From a bacterium (GTDB lineage: Bacteria > Zhuqueibacterota > Zhuqueibacteria > Residuimicrobiales > Krinioviventaceae), in contig JAJRST010000175.1 in the NCBI GenBank assembly GCA_024278645.1, positions 1 through 7,576 on the forward strand: 7,576 nucleotides of DNA. The letters are read 5' to 3'. A program made the position numbers and the translations under genes. The notes below the pieces were generated by a model, which was given only the letters and a program-made list of their open reading frames with translations, ran no database searches and was not told the DNA's origin. Below, piece by piece: positions 1 to 6,132 of this stretch (within the stretch, counting starts at the first letter, position 1; every line of letters begins with the position of its first letter).

Positions 1-200
1 GATAGATTGATCTTGATGATTAATAAATAAAGGATTAGGGAACAGAACCCACTATTTGACGAGTTCGACTTGCTTCAGGTGGCTAAAGAAATGCAGCATA
101 ACAAGGGACAAATGTTTCATTTTTTCAACATCAAAAATCAGCCCAAAATGACAGGGGATGAATGAAATATGAAATGGCAAAAAATTGAATATCGCCGGTC

Positions 201-329
201 TTACTTCTCCACCCCATACCGCTTCATCTTTTTCCACAAATGCGTGCGGTCAATCCCGAGGGTCTTGGCGGCGGCGCCGATGTTGCCGTTGTGGGAGAGG
301 AGAGTGCTGCGGATGAAATCGGCCTCGAA
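201..329 (-). pseudogene. Orphaned Fis-type helix-turn-helix of the response regulator, after the in-frame TAG
   Basis: Reading on in the regulator frame past TAG (330-332) gives 42 sense codons and a TAA at 201-203. The segment begins FEADFIRSTLLSHNGNIG and continues AAAKTLGIDRTHLWKKMKRY, ending GVEK. This is the classic C-terminal Fis/NtrC helix-turn-helix: a helix, a GN turn, the AA..LGI helix, then the R.HLW.KMKRYG recognition helix. With the stop read as an amino acid, the regulator would be 448 residues, a normal length for the family. No start codon with a ribosome binding site begins this segment, so it is not an independent gene. Its perfect conservation means that the stop is either very recent, a sequence error (CAG for Gln would need one base), or read through. 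DNA-binding-less sigma-54 activators such as Helicobacter FlgR exist, so the truncated product need not be dead. Confidence 0.9.
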
Positions 330-1547
330 CTATTCCCGCGCCGCGCGCAGGGTTTTGGCCTGTTCGTCCGGCGGCGCGTCGCTTTTTTTCAACGCCTCGG
401 CGACATGCTTTGCCGAGATCGTGTCGTCGTCGACGAGCATGGTCAGGCGCTCGATAACATTGCGCAACTGGCGGATGTTGCCGGGCCAGTCGTGTTCGAG
501 GAGCAGGCGCTGCGCCCCCGGCGACAGGCGCTTGCGCGGCAGGGCCTCCTGTGCACAAAACTGCGTTAAAAAGTGCTGCACGAGGTCGGCGATGTCCTCG
601 CGGCGCCTGCGCAGCGGCGGCACGTGCAGGGTGAGCACGGCCAGCCGCCAGTACAAATCCTCGCGGAAGTTGCCCTCGGCCATTTCCTGCTCCAAGTTCT
701 TGTTCGTCGCCGCGACGATGCGCACGTCGATTGCGGTCGGTTTTGTTGAGCCGACGCGTTCGATGACGTTGTCTTCCAGAGCGCGCAGGATTTTGGCCTG
801 CATCATCAGGCTGGTGTAGCCGATTTCATCGAGGAACAGCGTGCCCGTGTGCGCCGCTTCAAACTTGCCGATTTTGCGTGCGTGCGCGCCGGTAAAGGCG
901 CCGCGTTCGTGGCCGAACAATTCGCTCTCGATGAGATTTTCCGGCACGGCGGCGCAGTTCACGGCCACAAACGGCCCGCCGGCGCGTTCGCTGTTGTTGT
1001 GGATGGCGCGGGCGATCATCTCCTTGCCCGTGCCGCTGTCGCCGGAGATGAGCACTTTGCTGCTGTTTTTTGCCGCGCGGTCAATGAATTGAAAGATGTC
1101 GGCCATGGCCGCACTGGACCCCACCATTTTATAGCGTTCCTTTTGCTCGGCCAGCAGGCGGTTGCGCTGGCGCAGCAGGTGCGATTTTTCCAGCGCGTTG
1201 CGCACTTTGACCAGGGTTTTGCGCGGATCGTCGTCTTTTTCGATGAAATCATAAGCGCCGATCTTTGTCGCTTCCACGGCCACGGGAATGGTGCCCGTGC
1301 CGCTGATGATGATCACCGGCAGCTCCGGTCTGGACCGGGCGACTTTTTGCATCACTTCCATGCCGTTGATGCGCGGCAGATCGAGGTCGAGCAGCATCAG
1401 GTCATAACGGTTCGTCTGTTTCAGCATGTCCAACGCCGTCTTGCCGTCCCCGGCCTGCGCCGTGGCGTATCCCTCATCCAGTAGAATATCGTTTAAACTT
1501 TCGCGGAAAAAGGGATCATCGTCGACGAGTAAAATGTAATTTTTCAA
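330..1547 (-). CDS. Sigma-54-dependent NtrC-family response regulator, ending early at an in-frame TAG
   Basis: Two-component transcription activator, here a 405-residue product with no DNA-binding domain. The receiver domain spans about 1-120: acidic pocket D9/D10/D11, phosphoacceptor D54 in LLDLDLP, S82 in IISGTG, K104. A linker follows. The AAA+ sigma-54 activation domain spans about 140-372: Walker A GDSGTGKE at 169-176, sigma-54 contact loop GAFTGA at 216-221, Walker B LFLDE at 237-241, arginine region FREDLYWRL at 294-302 and sensor II WPGNIRQLRN at 354-363. The family normally ends in a Fis-type helix-turn-helix. Here TAG at 330-332 (codon 406) precedes it, but the same frame continues for 42 sense codons encoding one. 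The start is TTG at 1545-1547, preceded by AAGGA (1556-1560) at 8-nt spacing; the next in-frame Met is residue 41, inside the receiver. The histidine kinase lies 23 nt upstream, so co-transcription is likely. Domain calls are strong; whether the stop is real is open. Confidence 0.93.
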   Translation of the reverse strand: MKNYILLVDDDPFFRESLNDILLDEGYATAQAGDGKTALDMLKQTNRYDLMLLDLDLPRINGMEVMQKVARSRPELPVIIISGTGTIPVAVEATKIGAYDFIEKDDDPRKTLVKVRNALEKSHLLRQRNRLLAEQKERYKMVGSSAAMADIFQFIDRAAKNSSKVLISGDSGTGKEMIARAIHNNSERAGGPFVAVNCAAVPENLIESELFGHERGAFTGAHARKIGKFEAAHTGTLFLDEIGYTSLMMQAKILRALEDNVIERVGSTKPTAIDVRIVAATNKNLEQEMAEGNFREDLYWRLAVLTLHVPPLRRRREDIADLVQHFLTQFCAQEALPRKRLSPGAQRLLLEHDWPGNIRQLRNVIERLTMLVDDDTISAKHVAEALKKSDAPPDEQAKTLRAARE

Positions 1548-1570
1548 GGTATGTTTCCTTTTTGCAACAT

Positions 1571-4096
1571 CTAGGCGGAATCCCGTTGATTTTGGTCTTT
1601 TACAAACAACGGCAAATAGATCGAAAAGATAGAGCCAACGCCGACCTGACTTTCGACTTCGATTTGACCGTGATGCTCGTTAATGATTTTTTGCACAATA
1701 GCCAGTCCTAAACCGCTGCTTTCTTTAGAGTAAGAAAAGTTGGGTTCGAACAGTCTATCGATTGCTTCGGGGGGAATGCCTTTGCCATTGTCGCGAATTT
1801 CAATGATGGCGTAATCCCTTGGGCGCTCATCGTGCTGTGCAAATTGCAAGCGGCGTGCCAGGCGAGTCGTCACGGAAATGCGTCCCCCTTCCGGCATGGC
1901 GTCTATGGCGTTGTTGACCAGGTTCTCGATGACGGAATGCATTTGCTCGGTATCAATATTGATTTTGGCGGCGTCGCTTTTGGAAAAATTCCCGATAATG
2001 CGAATGTCCGGCGGACATGTCAATCTCAAGGCTTCCAGGGCTTTTCGTAGAAAGGCGGACAAATCCACTACAACGAATTGCGGCGATTCAAGATTGATGT
2101 ATTTCATAAAATTGCGCGTCATCACCCGCAGCGATTCTATCCGATCCTCAATTTTACTGAAATGATTTTCCAGTTGTTTGTCCAGGTCGGGCGGCTTGCG
2201 GCTGACCAGGGTTCTCATTTTCTGGATGACCAGCAAAATGGCGCCAAGCGGGTTTTTCAAGTCATGCGCCACGCGTTGCGCCAGCCTGGTCCAGCTCTTT
2301 ATCTTTGCCAGTTCCGCTTGAATTGACAGGTCTGTAAAAGCGATCAGAAATGTGCGTCGCGAAAAAAATGTAGTTGGCAGCGGTTCAATAGTCATTTTGA
2401 GGGTGCGCAATCCGGCTTCAGTTTCCAGGGAGAACGACAGCTCCCGGCGCATATACAAGCTTCCGTCTCGCCATGCCAATAATGCCTCTCTGACAGGCCG
2501 GCGCTCCTCAAAGCATTCATGGAGCTGTGGCAATTTACGATGTGAGCTGTTCCGGAGGTCGAACCATTCGACAAGATGGGGATTATAATTCAGTACACGC
2601 AGTTTTTTGTCGACGATGGCAATGGCGCGCGCGTCCGTTTCAACCAAGTAGTCGACGAATTGGTTAATGCTCACATGCTGCACATGTTCTTTTACTGAAA
2701 ACAGGACAAGAAGAATGAATAGCAGCGACAGCGACAGCCAGAGAAACGGAAAAATGTTTCGATGCACCCAGTAGAGTCGATTTCGTTCAACTTTGTAGCC
2801 GCGCACTTTTATGCCACCTCTTAACAGGATTTCTTTTTTCTTTGTTTTATATGCCGGGCGCGTACACACATAGGCGGCGTTGGGCCACTTTGTCAATAAT
2901 CTGAAATTATAGTCCAATAACACACTATTCAGGCTGCCTCGCACGATATACTCCGCGTAGCCGTCGCTGTCCAAGTCCGGCCCGTAGTGAAGATAATTTA
3001 TTTTTTCAGGCCAGTAAAAAAGGGTGGTCGCCAGAAAATCATTGTCTATAATGGCCAACTCCTTTTCTCTTTTTGCCACCAAGAATTGGACACCGGGTTT
3101 AGAAGGCGAGGTAAACGGTATGACGTCTTCAATGCGAAAGTCGTATTGTTTTTGCATCCGCAGTTCAAGATTTGACGGATCAAAAATGCGGATTTCCATC
3201 CTTGCGTTGACGCCCCATGCAACGGTAAAGATGACCAATTCTTTTTTACCGTCGCCGGTAAAGTCTAGATAGAATGCTTTTGTGTCAATATCTTCCTGAT
3301 CCGAGAGTTGGAAAAAATTTTTTACATGAATACGGGGGATGAGTTCGAACCAGATGAGATAAGGAAAAATATCCGAAAAACCGTTGGCCAGGGCGCCGTT
3401 TGACGGCGTCCCGGTATGCAGGATGAGTTCCGGCGCGCCGTCGTTGTCAAAATCATCGAGAAAGGGCGTACCGGGTTGGGCGCCAAAAGTCAGGCTGTCC
3501 ATCAAGGCCCCGTCAGGATAGCTGTTCAGGTAGATGCCGCGTTTGACCCGTGCATGAGAAACATTCAGGATGGTTAACAGCTCTTTTTTCCCATTGTTAT
3601 CAATGTCGAGAAAGTAAAGCTTTTTAATTTCAGGATCCCAAGGATAGACGTTTCCATTCTTCTTACGCGGCGAGCCTTTGACAATAAAAAATCGACAAAT
3701 GAGCTCCACCGTCCCCTGATATTTATAGACGTCAATGAAAAGAGAGTCGTTTTTTATAAATGGAAAAAATATTTCCGGTATGTTATCGCCATCTGCATCA
3801 ATAAAATCCATTCGACGGATAAAAATGACTTTCGGATCATAGTTCACGCGTACATGAATGTCTCCATTTGCATCTTTAATTTGAAAGTGGGGCGGTGTGT
3901 CGTTGCTTTTTCTAGGGTAAAATGATACTGTTTCGAGGAGGCCATCGTTTTCAAAGTCGACAAAGTTCGCATACTCAAATTCTTCAAAAGGTACAAGGAT
4001 ATATGGGTAACATTGCGCACGAAAGCCCCATGTTTGCATGACTTGCTGTGCAAAAAGCGGCTTTATAAGCAGCAATATAAGAAGGAGAATTCTCAT
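1571..4096 (-). CDS. Membrane sensor histidine kinase with FG-GAP/VCBS-like extracytoplasmic domain, PAS and HisKA-HATPase
   Basis: The 841-residue sensor kinase probably phosphorylates the response regulator encoded next. A signal peptide (MRILLLILLLIKPLFAQ) is followed by a large exported domain (about 18-445). It holds six Asp-rich calcium-loop-like motifs typical of FG-GAP/VCBS propeller blades: D47FENDG, D100ADGD, D164IDNNG, D215FDNDG, D278FTGDG and D374LDSDG, most followed two residues later by Glu. One membrane helix lies at about 448-468. A PAS-like domain (about 478-595) precedes the dimerisation domain, with the H-box HDLKNP (His611). The ATPase domain has N-box ENLVNNAID (724-732), G1 DNGKGI (769-774), F-box FEPNFSYS and G2 GLGL (795-798). 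All catalytic motifs are present. The H-box type is NtrB-like, matching the NtrC-type partner. The ATG at 4094-4096 has only a weak ribosome binding site, but the signal peptide supports it. It ends in TAG. The ligand is unknown. Confidence 0.93.
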   Translation of the reverse strand: MRILLLILLLIKPLFAQQVMQTWGFRAQCYPYILVPFEEFEYANFVDFENDGLLETVSFYPRKSNDTPPHFQIKDANGDIHVRVNYDPKVIFIRRMDFIDADGDNIPEIFFPFIKNDSLFIDVYKYQGTVELICRFFIVKGSPRKKNGNVYPWDPEIKKLYFLDIDNNGKKELLTILNVSHARVKRGIYLNSYPDGALMDSLTFGAQPGTPFLDDFDNDGAPELILHTGTPSNGALANGFSDIFPYLIWFELIPRIHVKNFFQLSDQEDIDTKAFYLDFTGDGKKELVIFTVAWGVNARMEIRIFDPSNLELRMQKQYDFRIEDVIPFTSPSKPGVQFLVAKREKELAIIDNDFLATTLFYWPEKINYLHYGPDLDSDGYAEYIVRGSLNSVLLDYNFRLLTKWPNAAYVCTRPAYKTKKKEILLRGGIKVRGYKVERNRLYWVHRNIFPFLWLSLSLLFILLVLFSVKEHVQHVSINQFVDYLVETDARAIAIVDKKLRVLNYNPHLVEWFDLRNSSHRKLPQLHECFEERRPVREALLAWRDGSLYMRRELSFSLETEAGLRTLKMTIEPLPTTFFSRRTFLIAFTDLSIQAELAKIKSWTRLAQRVAHDLKNPLGAILLVIQKMRTLVSRKPPDLDKQLENHFSKIEDRIESLRVMTRNFMKYINLESPQFVVVDLSAFLRKALEALRLTCPPDIRIIGNFSKSDAAKINIDTEQMHSVIENLVNNAIDAMPEGGRISVTTRLARRLQFAQHDERPRDYAIIEIRDNGKGIPPEAIDRLFEPNFSYSKESSGLGLAIVQKIINEHHGQIEVESQVGVGSIFSIYLPLFVKDQNQRDSA

Positions 4097-4175
4097 GGCA
4101 TCTCAAATTATGGCCTGCGCCTCATTTGCTAATACTTGTTCTGCGACTGTAAGGGGGGAAAGTTCAGATATAAAT

Positions 4176-4204
4176 AGTATAAAAATCCTTGATTAAAATT
4201 GCAA
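4176..4204 (-). promoter_or_regulatory. Sigma-70-type promoter for the kinase-regulator operon
   Basis: On the minus strand, TTGCAA (4199-4204) and TATACT (4176-4181) are separated by exactly 17 nt, the optimal spacing. The -10 box matches 5 of 6 consensus bases and the -35 box 4 of 6. Transcription would start near 4169, leaving a leader of about 70 nt before the kinase ATG at 4096. It sits just after the terminator-like hairpin of the upstream gene, which fits an independent transcription unit. The prediction is from sequence only. Confidence 0.55.
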
Positions 4205-4225
4205 GCAATCAAACAAGAAAATTAG

Positions 4226-4258
4226 AGTTGGGTTCCATCTTAGAGATGGGACCCAACT
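4226..4258 (-). terminator. Terminator-like hairpin spanning the end of the MaoC-like gene
   Basis: In the minus-strand transcript, AGTTGGGTCCCATCT and AGATGGAACCCAACT form a 15-bp stem with one C-A mismatch and a 3-nt loop, followed by a moderately U-rich stretch (CTAATTTTCTTG). The first arm encodes the last five residues of the enzyme, and the TAA stop (4240-4242) falls at the loop and start of the second arm. It separates the enzyme from the kinase promoter. The U-tract is broken, so termination may be partial. Confidence 0.6.
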
Positions 4259-4686
4259 TTCACCCACTGCAAAACATGCCTCCCCACGCACACCGGCTCG
4301 CCCTTTTGGTTGTGGATTTCAATTTTGGCCACGCTGCGCCGCTTTTCCGGTTGGACTTCTTCAACGACATAGCTGACCGTGATCGTATCCCCAATGAACA
4401 CCGGCTTGATGAAGCGAATGCGGTCATAGCCCACGGACACCGGCGTTTCGTCGATGCCGCTGCCTACGGCGTTTTGGATGATTAGCGAGGAGGTGGTGGA
4501 CATAAATCCGACGAGCAGCGCGCCGTGCACCAGGCGTCTGCCGTAGGGCGATTTTTTCATGTATTCTTCATCGACGTGATTGCGCGCAAAATCGCCGGTG
4601 ACGCCGGAGAAGAGGTAAACGTCGCTCTCGGCGATGGTTTTGCTGAATGTGGCGGATTCGCCGATTTTGAGGGGAAGGTCTGACAT
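4240..4686 (-). CDS. MaoC-like hot-dog dehydratase, (R)-specific enoyl-CoA hydratase type
   Basis: A 148-residue single hot-dog protein of the MaoC/PhaJ class, which adds water to or removes it from (R)-3-hydroxyacyl-CoA or related thioesters in the cytoplasm. The signature runs SGVTGDFARNHVDEEYM, with the catalytic pair Asp32 and His37 at the family spacing D-x4-H. It is followed by GRRLVHGALLVGFMS, the usual hydratase HG segment. The second half carries the conserved beta strands (DRIRFIKPVFIGDTITV, then a KIEIHNQKGEPVCVG-like strand). Length is normal for one-domain members. The ATG at 4684-4686 has a good ribosome binding site, AAAGGA (4692-4697), 5 nt upstream. It stands alone between the ATPase and the kinase with no other acyl-CoA gene in view, so its substrate (fatty acyl-CoA, polyhydroxyalkanoate precursor or a specialised C4-C5 thioester) cannot be told from here. 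Confidence 0.88.
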   Translation of the reverse strand: MSDLPLKIGESATFSKTIAESDVYLFSGVTGDFARNHVDEEYMKKSPYGRRLVHGALLVGFMSTTSSLIIQNAVGSGIDETPVSVGYDRIRFIKPVFIGDTITVSYVVEEVQPEKRRSVAKIEIHNQKGEPVCVGRHVLQWVKVGSHL

Positions 4687-4721
4687 GATTTTCCTTTTGT
4701 TAAATGTTCAAATTTGTTCAT

Positions 4722-4768
4722 TTTTTCCTTGAAAATCGGGAGTTCATGTCTCGATTTTCAAGGAAAAA
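4722..4768. repeat. 20-bp inverted repeat between the ATPase and the MaoC-like gene
   Basis: The arms at 4722-4741 (TTTTTCCTTGAAAATCGGGA) and 4749-4768 (TCTCGATTTTCAAGGAAAAA) pair along their whole length with one G-T wobble around a 7-nt loop. On both strands the stem starts with T and ends with A, so neither direction gives the 3' U-tract of an intrinsic terminator. It lies 30 nt after the ATPase stop and 36 nt before the MaoC-like start, so it would sit in that gene's leader if transcription starts upstream of it. Confidence 0.85.
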
Positions 4769-4793
4769 TAGCCCCATTCACGATAATAGACAA
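4765..4793 (-). promoter_or_regulatory. Weak candidate promoter for the MaoC-like gene
   Basis: TTGTCT (4788-4793) and TATTTT (4765-4770) are 17 nt apart on the minus strand, each matching 4 of 6 consensus bases. The -10 box overlaps the edge of the 20-bp inverted repeat, so the repeat would form at the 5' end of the transcript or act as a site overlapping the promoter. AT-rich background makes chance matches likely. Confidence 0.3.
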
Positions 4794-4797
4794 TGTG

Positions 4798-5967
4798 TCA
4801 CCGAAGCTTTTTTATCATTTCAATGAAATGAACTAAATTGGTTGCGGTCAAGCCAGGATTCACTGGATAGGGCTCGCTGCATGTCGGAATGATCACAAAA
4901 TTATTTTCCGTCCCAATATCCCGGATGGCTGTTGTCAGGCTTTTGCTGCTTTTTGGCGTTGATGTAAACTTGACCTCGACGCAAACAAACGGCCGGTCTG
5001 CTTTTGTGAGCACGAGGTCGCACTCGGCTCCGTCCTGAGTGCGATAATAATAATAGTCAAAAGCGCCGTCGAACACGGAGATGATCTGCTCAATGACAAA
5101 GGCCTCCCAGGAATGGCCCAGCGCTGGATGGCCGAGGATGCTGTTCATGTCGGGAATGTCCAGTAGGTAATGCAGCAGCCCGGAATCCCGTATATACAGT
5201 TTTGGCGATTTGACCAGTCTCTTTTTTATATTGGTAAAATAGGGCAAAAGTTGGCGGATGATATATGTGTTCTCAAAATAATCAATTATTGTGGAAACCA
5301 CGGCATTTCGAATATCCAGGGATTTTGAGAACAGGCTTTTATTAAGCACCTGCCCGGTGGAGTGTGCAACCATGCGCAGACATCGCCTGATGAGCTGCGG
5401 CGACAATGACAAACCCAATAGCGGAATGTCCCGCTCTACAAAAGTCTTGACAAATGATTCGAACCAGAGCTTTTGGAAATGATCATCCTGCGCTAACAGC
5501 GGTTCCGGGAATCCCCCTTTGAGCCAAAGGGTGTTTTGATCGATAGTTGGCGCCGCTTCGAGGACGTTCAACCCCGTCAGCTCAAGATAGGCGATACGGC
5601 CCGCGAGAGTCTCGGAACTTAATTTCAAAATGTGCGGGTTTGCCGAGCCCAGGAGTACAAATCTGCCTGGCTTGCGGTTTTTATCGATGACGCCGCGAAG
5701 GATTGGAAAAAGGTCCGGTTTTCTTTGCACCTCGTCGAGAATGATACATCGATCCTGGTTCTGCTCAAAAAATAATTCAGCGTGCTCAAGTCGATTCAGG
5801 TCGCTTTCCAGCTCCATATCCAGATAAATTGAGTCGCGCTTAAAATGCTTCTGGAGTGATTTCGCAAGCGTCGTCTTGCCCACTTGCCGCGCGCCCAATA
5901 TTGCAACGGCCGGAAATAAATTCAGCCGATTGAGGATGGTATCAGATAAGAGACGTGGTATGTACAT
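4798..5967 (-). CDS. AAA_14/DUF4143-type ATPase with PD-(D/E)XK-like C-terminal domain (COG1373 family)
   Basis: A 389-residue cytoplasmic P-loop ATPase of the AAA_14 plus DUF4143 family, whose biological role is poorly known. The ATPase half (about 1-135) has Walker A GARQVGKTT (25-33), Walker B CIILDEVQ (74-81) and a sensor-like LLGSAN (105-110). It is followed by the family blocks LAGRIAYLEL (121-130) and GGFPEP (151-156). The C-terminal half contains KLYIRDSGLLHYLL (256-269) and a nuclease-like core: E293, D317 in ECDLVL, then E331 and K333 in VEVKF, matching a restriction-endonuclease fold. Length is typical and nothing is missing. The ATG at 5965-5967 is chosen because AGGG (5974-5977) sits 6 nt upstream; the frame extends to a TTG at 6000, but that adds 11 non-family residues. 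Long inverted repeats lie at both gene ends. Members of this family are often scattered and multi-copy, so horizontal arrival is plausible. Confidence 0.9.
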   Translation of the reverse strand: MYIPRLLSDTILNRLNLFPAVAILGARQVGKTTLAKSLQKHFKRDSIYLDMELESDLNRLEHAELFFEQNQDRCIILDEVQRKPDLFPILRGVIDKNRKPGRFVLLGSANPHILKLSSETLAGRIAYLELTGLNVLEAAPTIDQNTLWLKGGFPEPLLAQDDHFQKLWFESFVKTFVERDIPLLGLSLSPQLIRRCLRMVAHSTGQVLNKSLFSKSLDIRNAVVSTIIDYFENTYIIRQLLPYFTNIKKRLVKSPKLYIRDSGLLHYLLDIPDMNSILGHPALGHSWEAFVIEQIISVFDGAFDYYYYRTQDGAECDLVLTKADRPFVCVEVKFTSTPKSSKSLTTAIRDIGTENNFVIIPTCSEPYPVNPGLTATNLVHFIEMIKKLR

Positions 5968-6016
5968 AATTATCCCTGCAATTTTGTTAAAAATATGCAA
6001 AATTGCAGGGATAATT
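5968..6016. repeat. Perfect 19-bp inverted repeat abutting the ATPase start codon
   Basis: The arms AATTATCCCTGCAATTTTG (5968-5986) and CAAAATTGCAGGGATAATT (5998-6016) are exact reverse complements around an 11-nt loop. The inner arm ends at the base next to the ATG (5965-5967) and contains the ribosome binding site AGGG (5974-5977). In RNA this hairpin would bury the ribosome binding site; in DNA it looks like a dyad operator. Either would allow autoregulation or conditional expression of the ATPase. Confidence 0.88.
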
Positions 6017-6020
6017 GCAA
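5992..6020 (-). promoter_or_regulatory. Candidate ATPase promoter embedded in the dyad
   Basis: TTGCAA (6015-6020) and CATATT (5992-5997), 17 nt apart on the minus strand, match 4 of 6 consensus bases each. The -10 box falls in the loop of the 19-bp inverted repeat and the spacer covers the outer arm. A protein bound to the dyad would therefore block RNA polymerase. This is a tentative call in AT-rich sequence. Confidence 0.3.
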
Positions 6021-6045
6021 GTTGTTTTTAAAAATCAGGGGAAAG

Positions 6046-6132
6046 TTAAAATTCGTTGGCTTGCAATTCTTCATCCAGCCGGCGCCCGCTGTCGAAAAGT
6101 CGCCGGATGGCATCACGTTCGCGGCTATAATG
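6046..6132 (-). other. Possible 3' remnant of a lost gene downstream of the fucosidase
   Basis: A 28-codon open stretch ends in TAA at 6046-6048. It reads as charged, helix-like sequence (SRERDAIRRLF, then GRRLDEELQANEF) with GC-rich third positions, unlike the AT-rich spacer beside it. It has no start codon, an in-frame TAA (6133-6135) precedes it, and it overlaps the end of the fucosidase gene in another frame. It could be the tail of a gene lost by deletion, or chance. No family was recognised. Confidence 0.25.

Noticed and set aside
52..237. Minus-strand 61-codon open frame beginning inside the helix-turn-helix segment
   Set aside because: It overlaps the conserved regulator C-terminus in another frame, resembles no family and has no convincing ribosome binding site. 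Positions 1-200 otherwise show no gene, and no strong terminator for the regulator.
330..332. General reassignment of TAG to an amino acid in this organism
   Set aside because: The kinase (1571-1573) and the fucosidase (6125-6127) end at TAG at the expected C-termini, so TAG works as a stop here.
169..819. Long plus-strand open frame opposite the response regulator
   Set aside because: It is the complement of a GC-rich gene with full NtrC-family motifs on the minus strand; its Arg/Ser-rich translation has no domain structure.
849..1484. Second long plus-strand open frame opposite the regulator
   Set aside because: Also a shadow of the receiver and AAA+ domains; His/Ala/Val-rich translation without motifs or ribosome binding site.
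5968..6000. TTG at 5998-6000 as the ATPase start
   Set aside because: It has no good ribosome binding site and adds 11 residues before the family start; ATG at 5965-5967 is preceded by AGGG at a proper distance.
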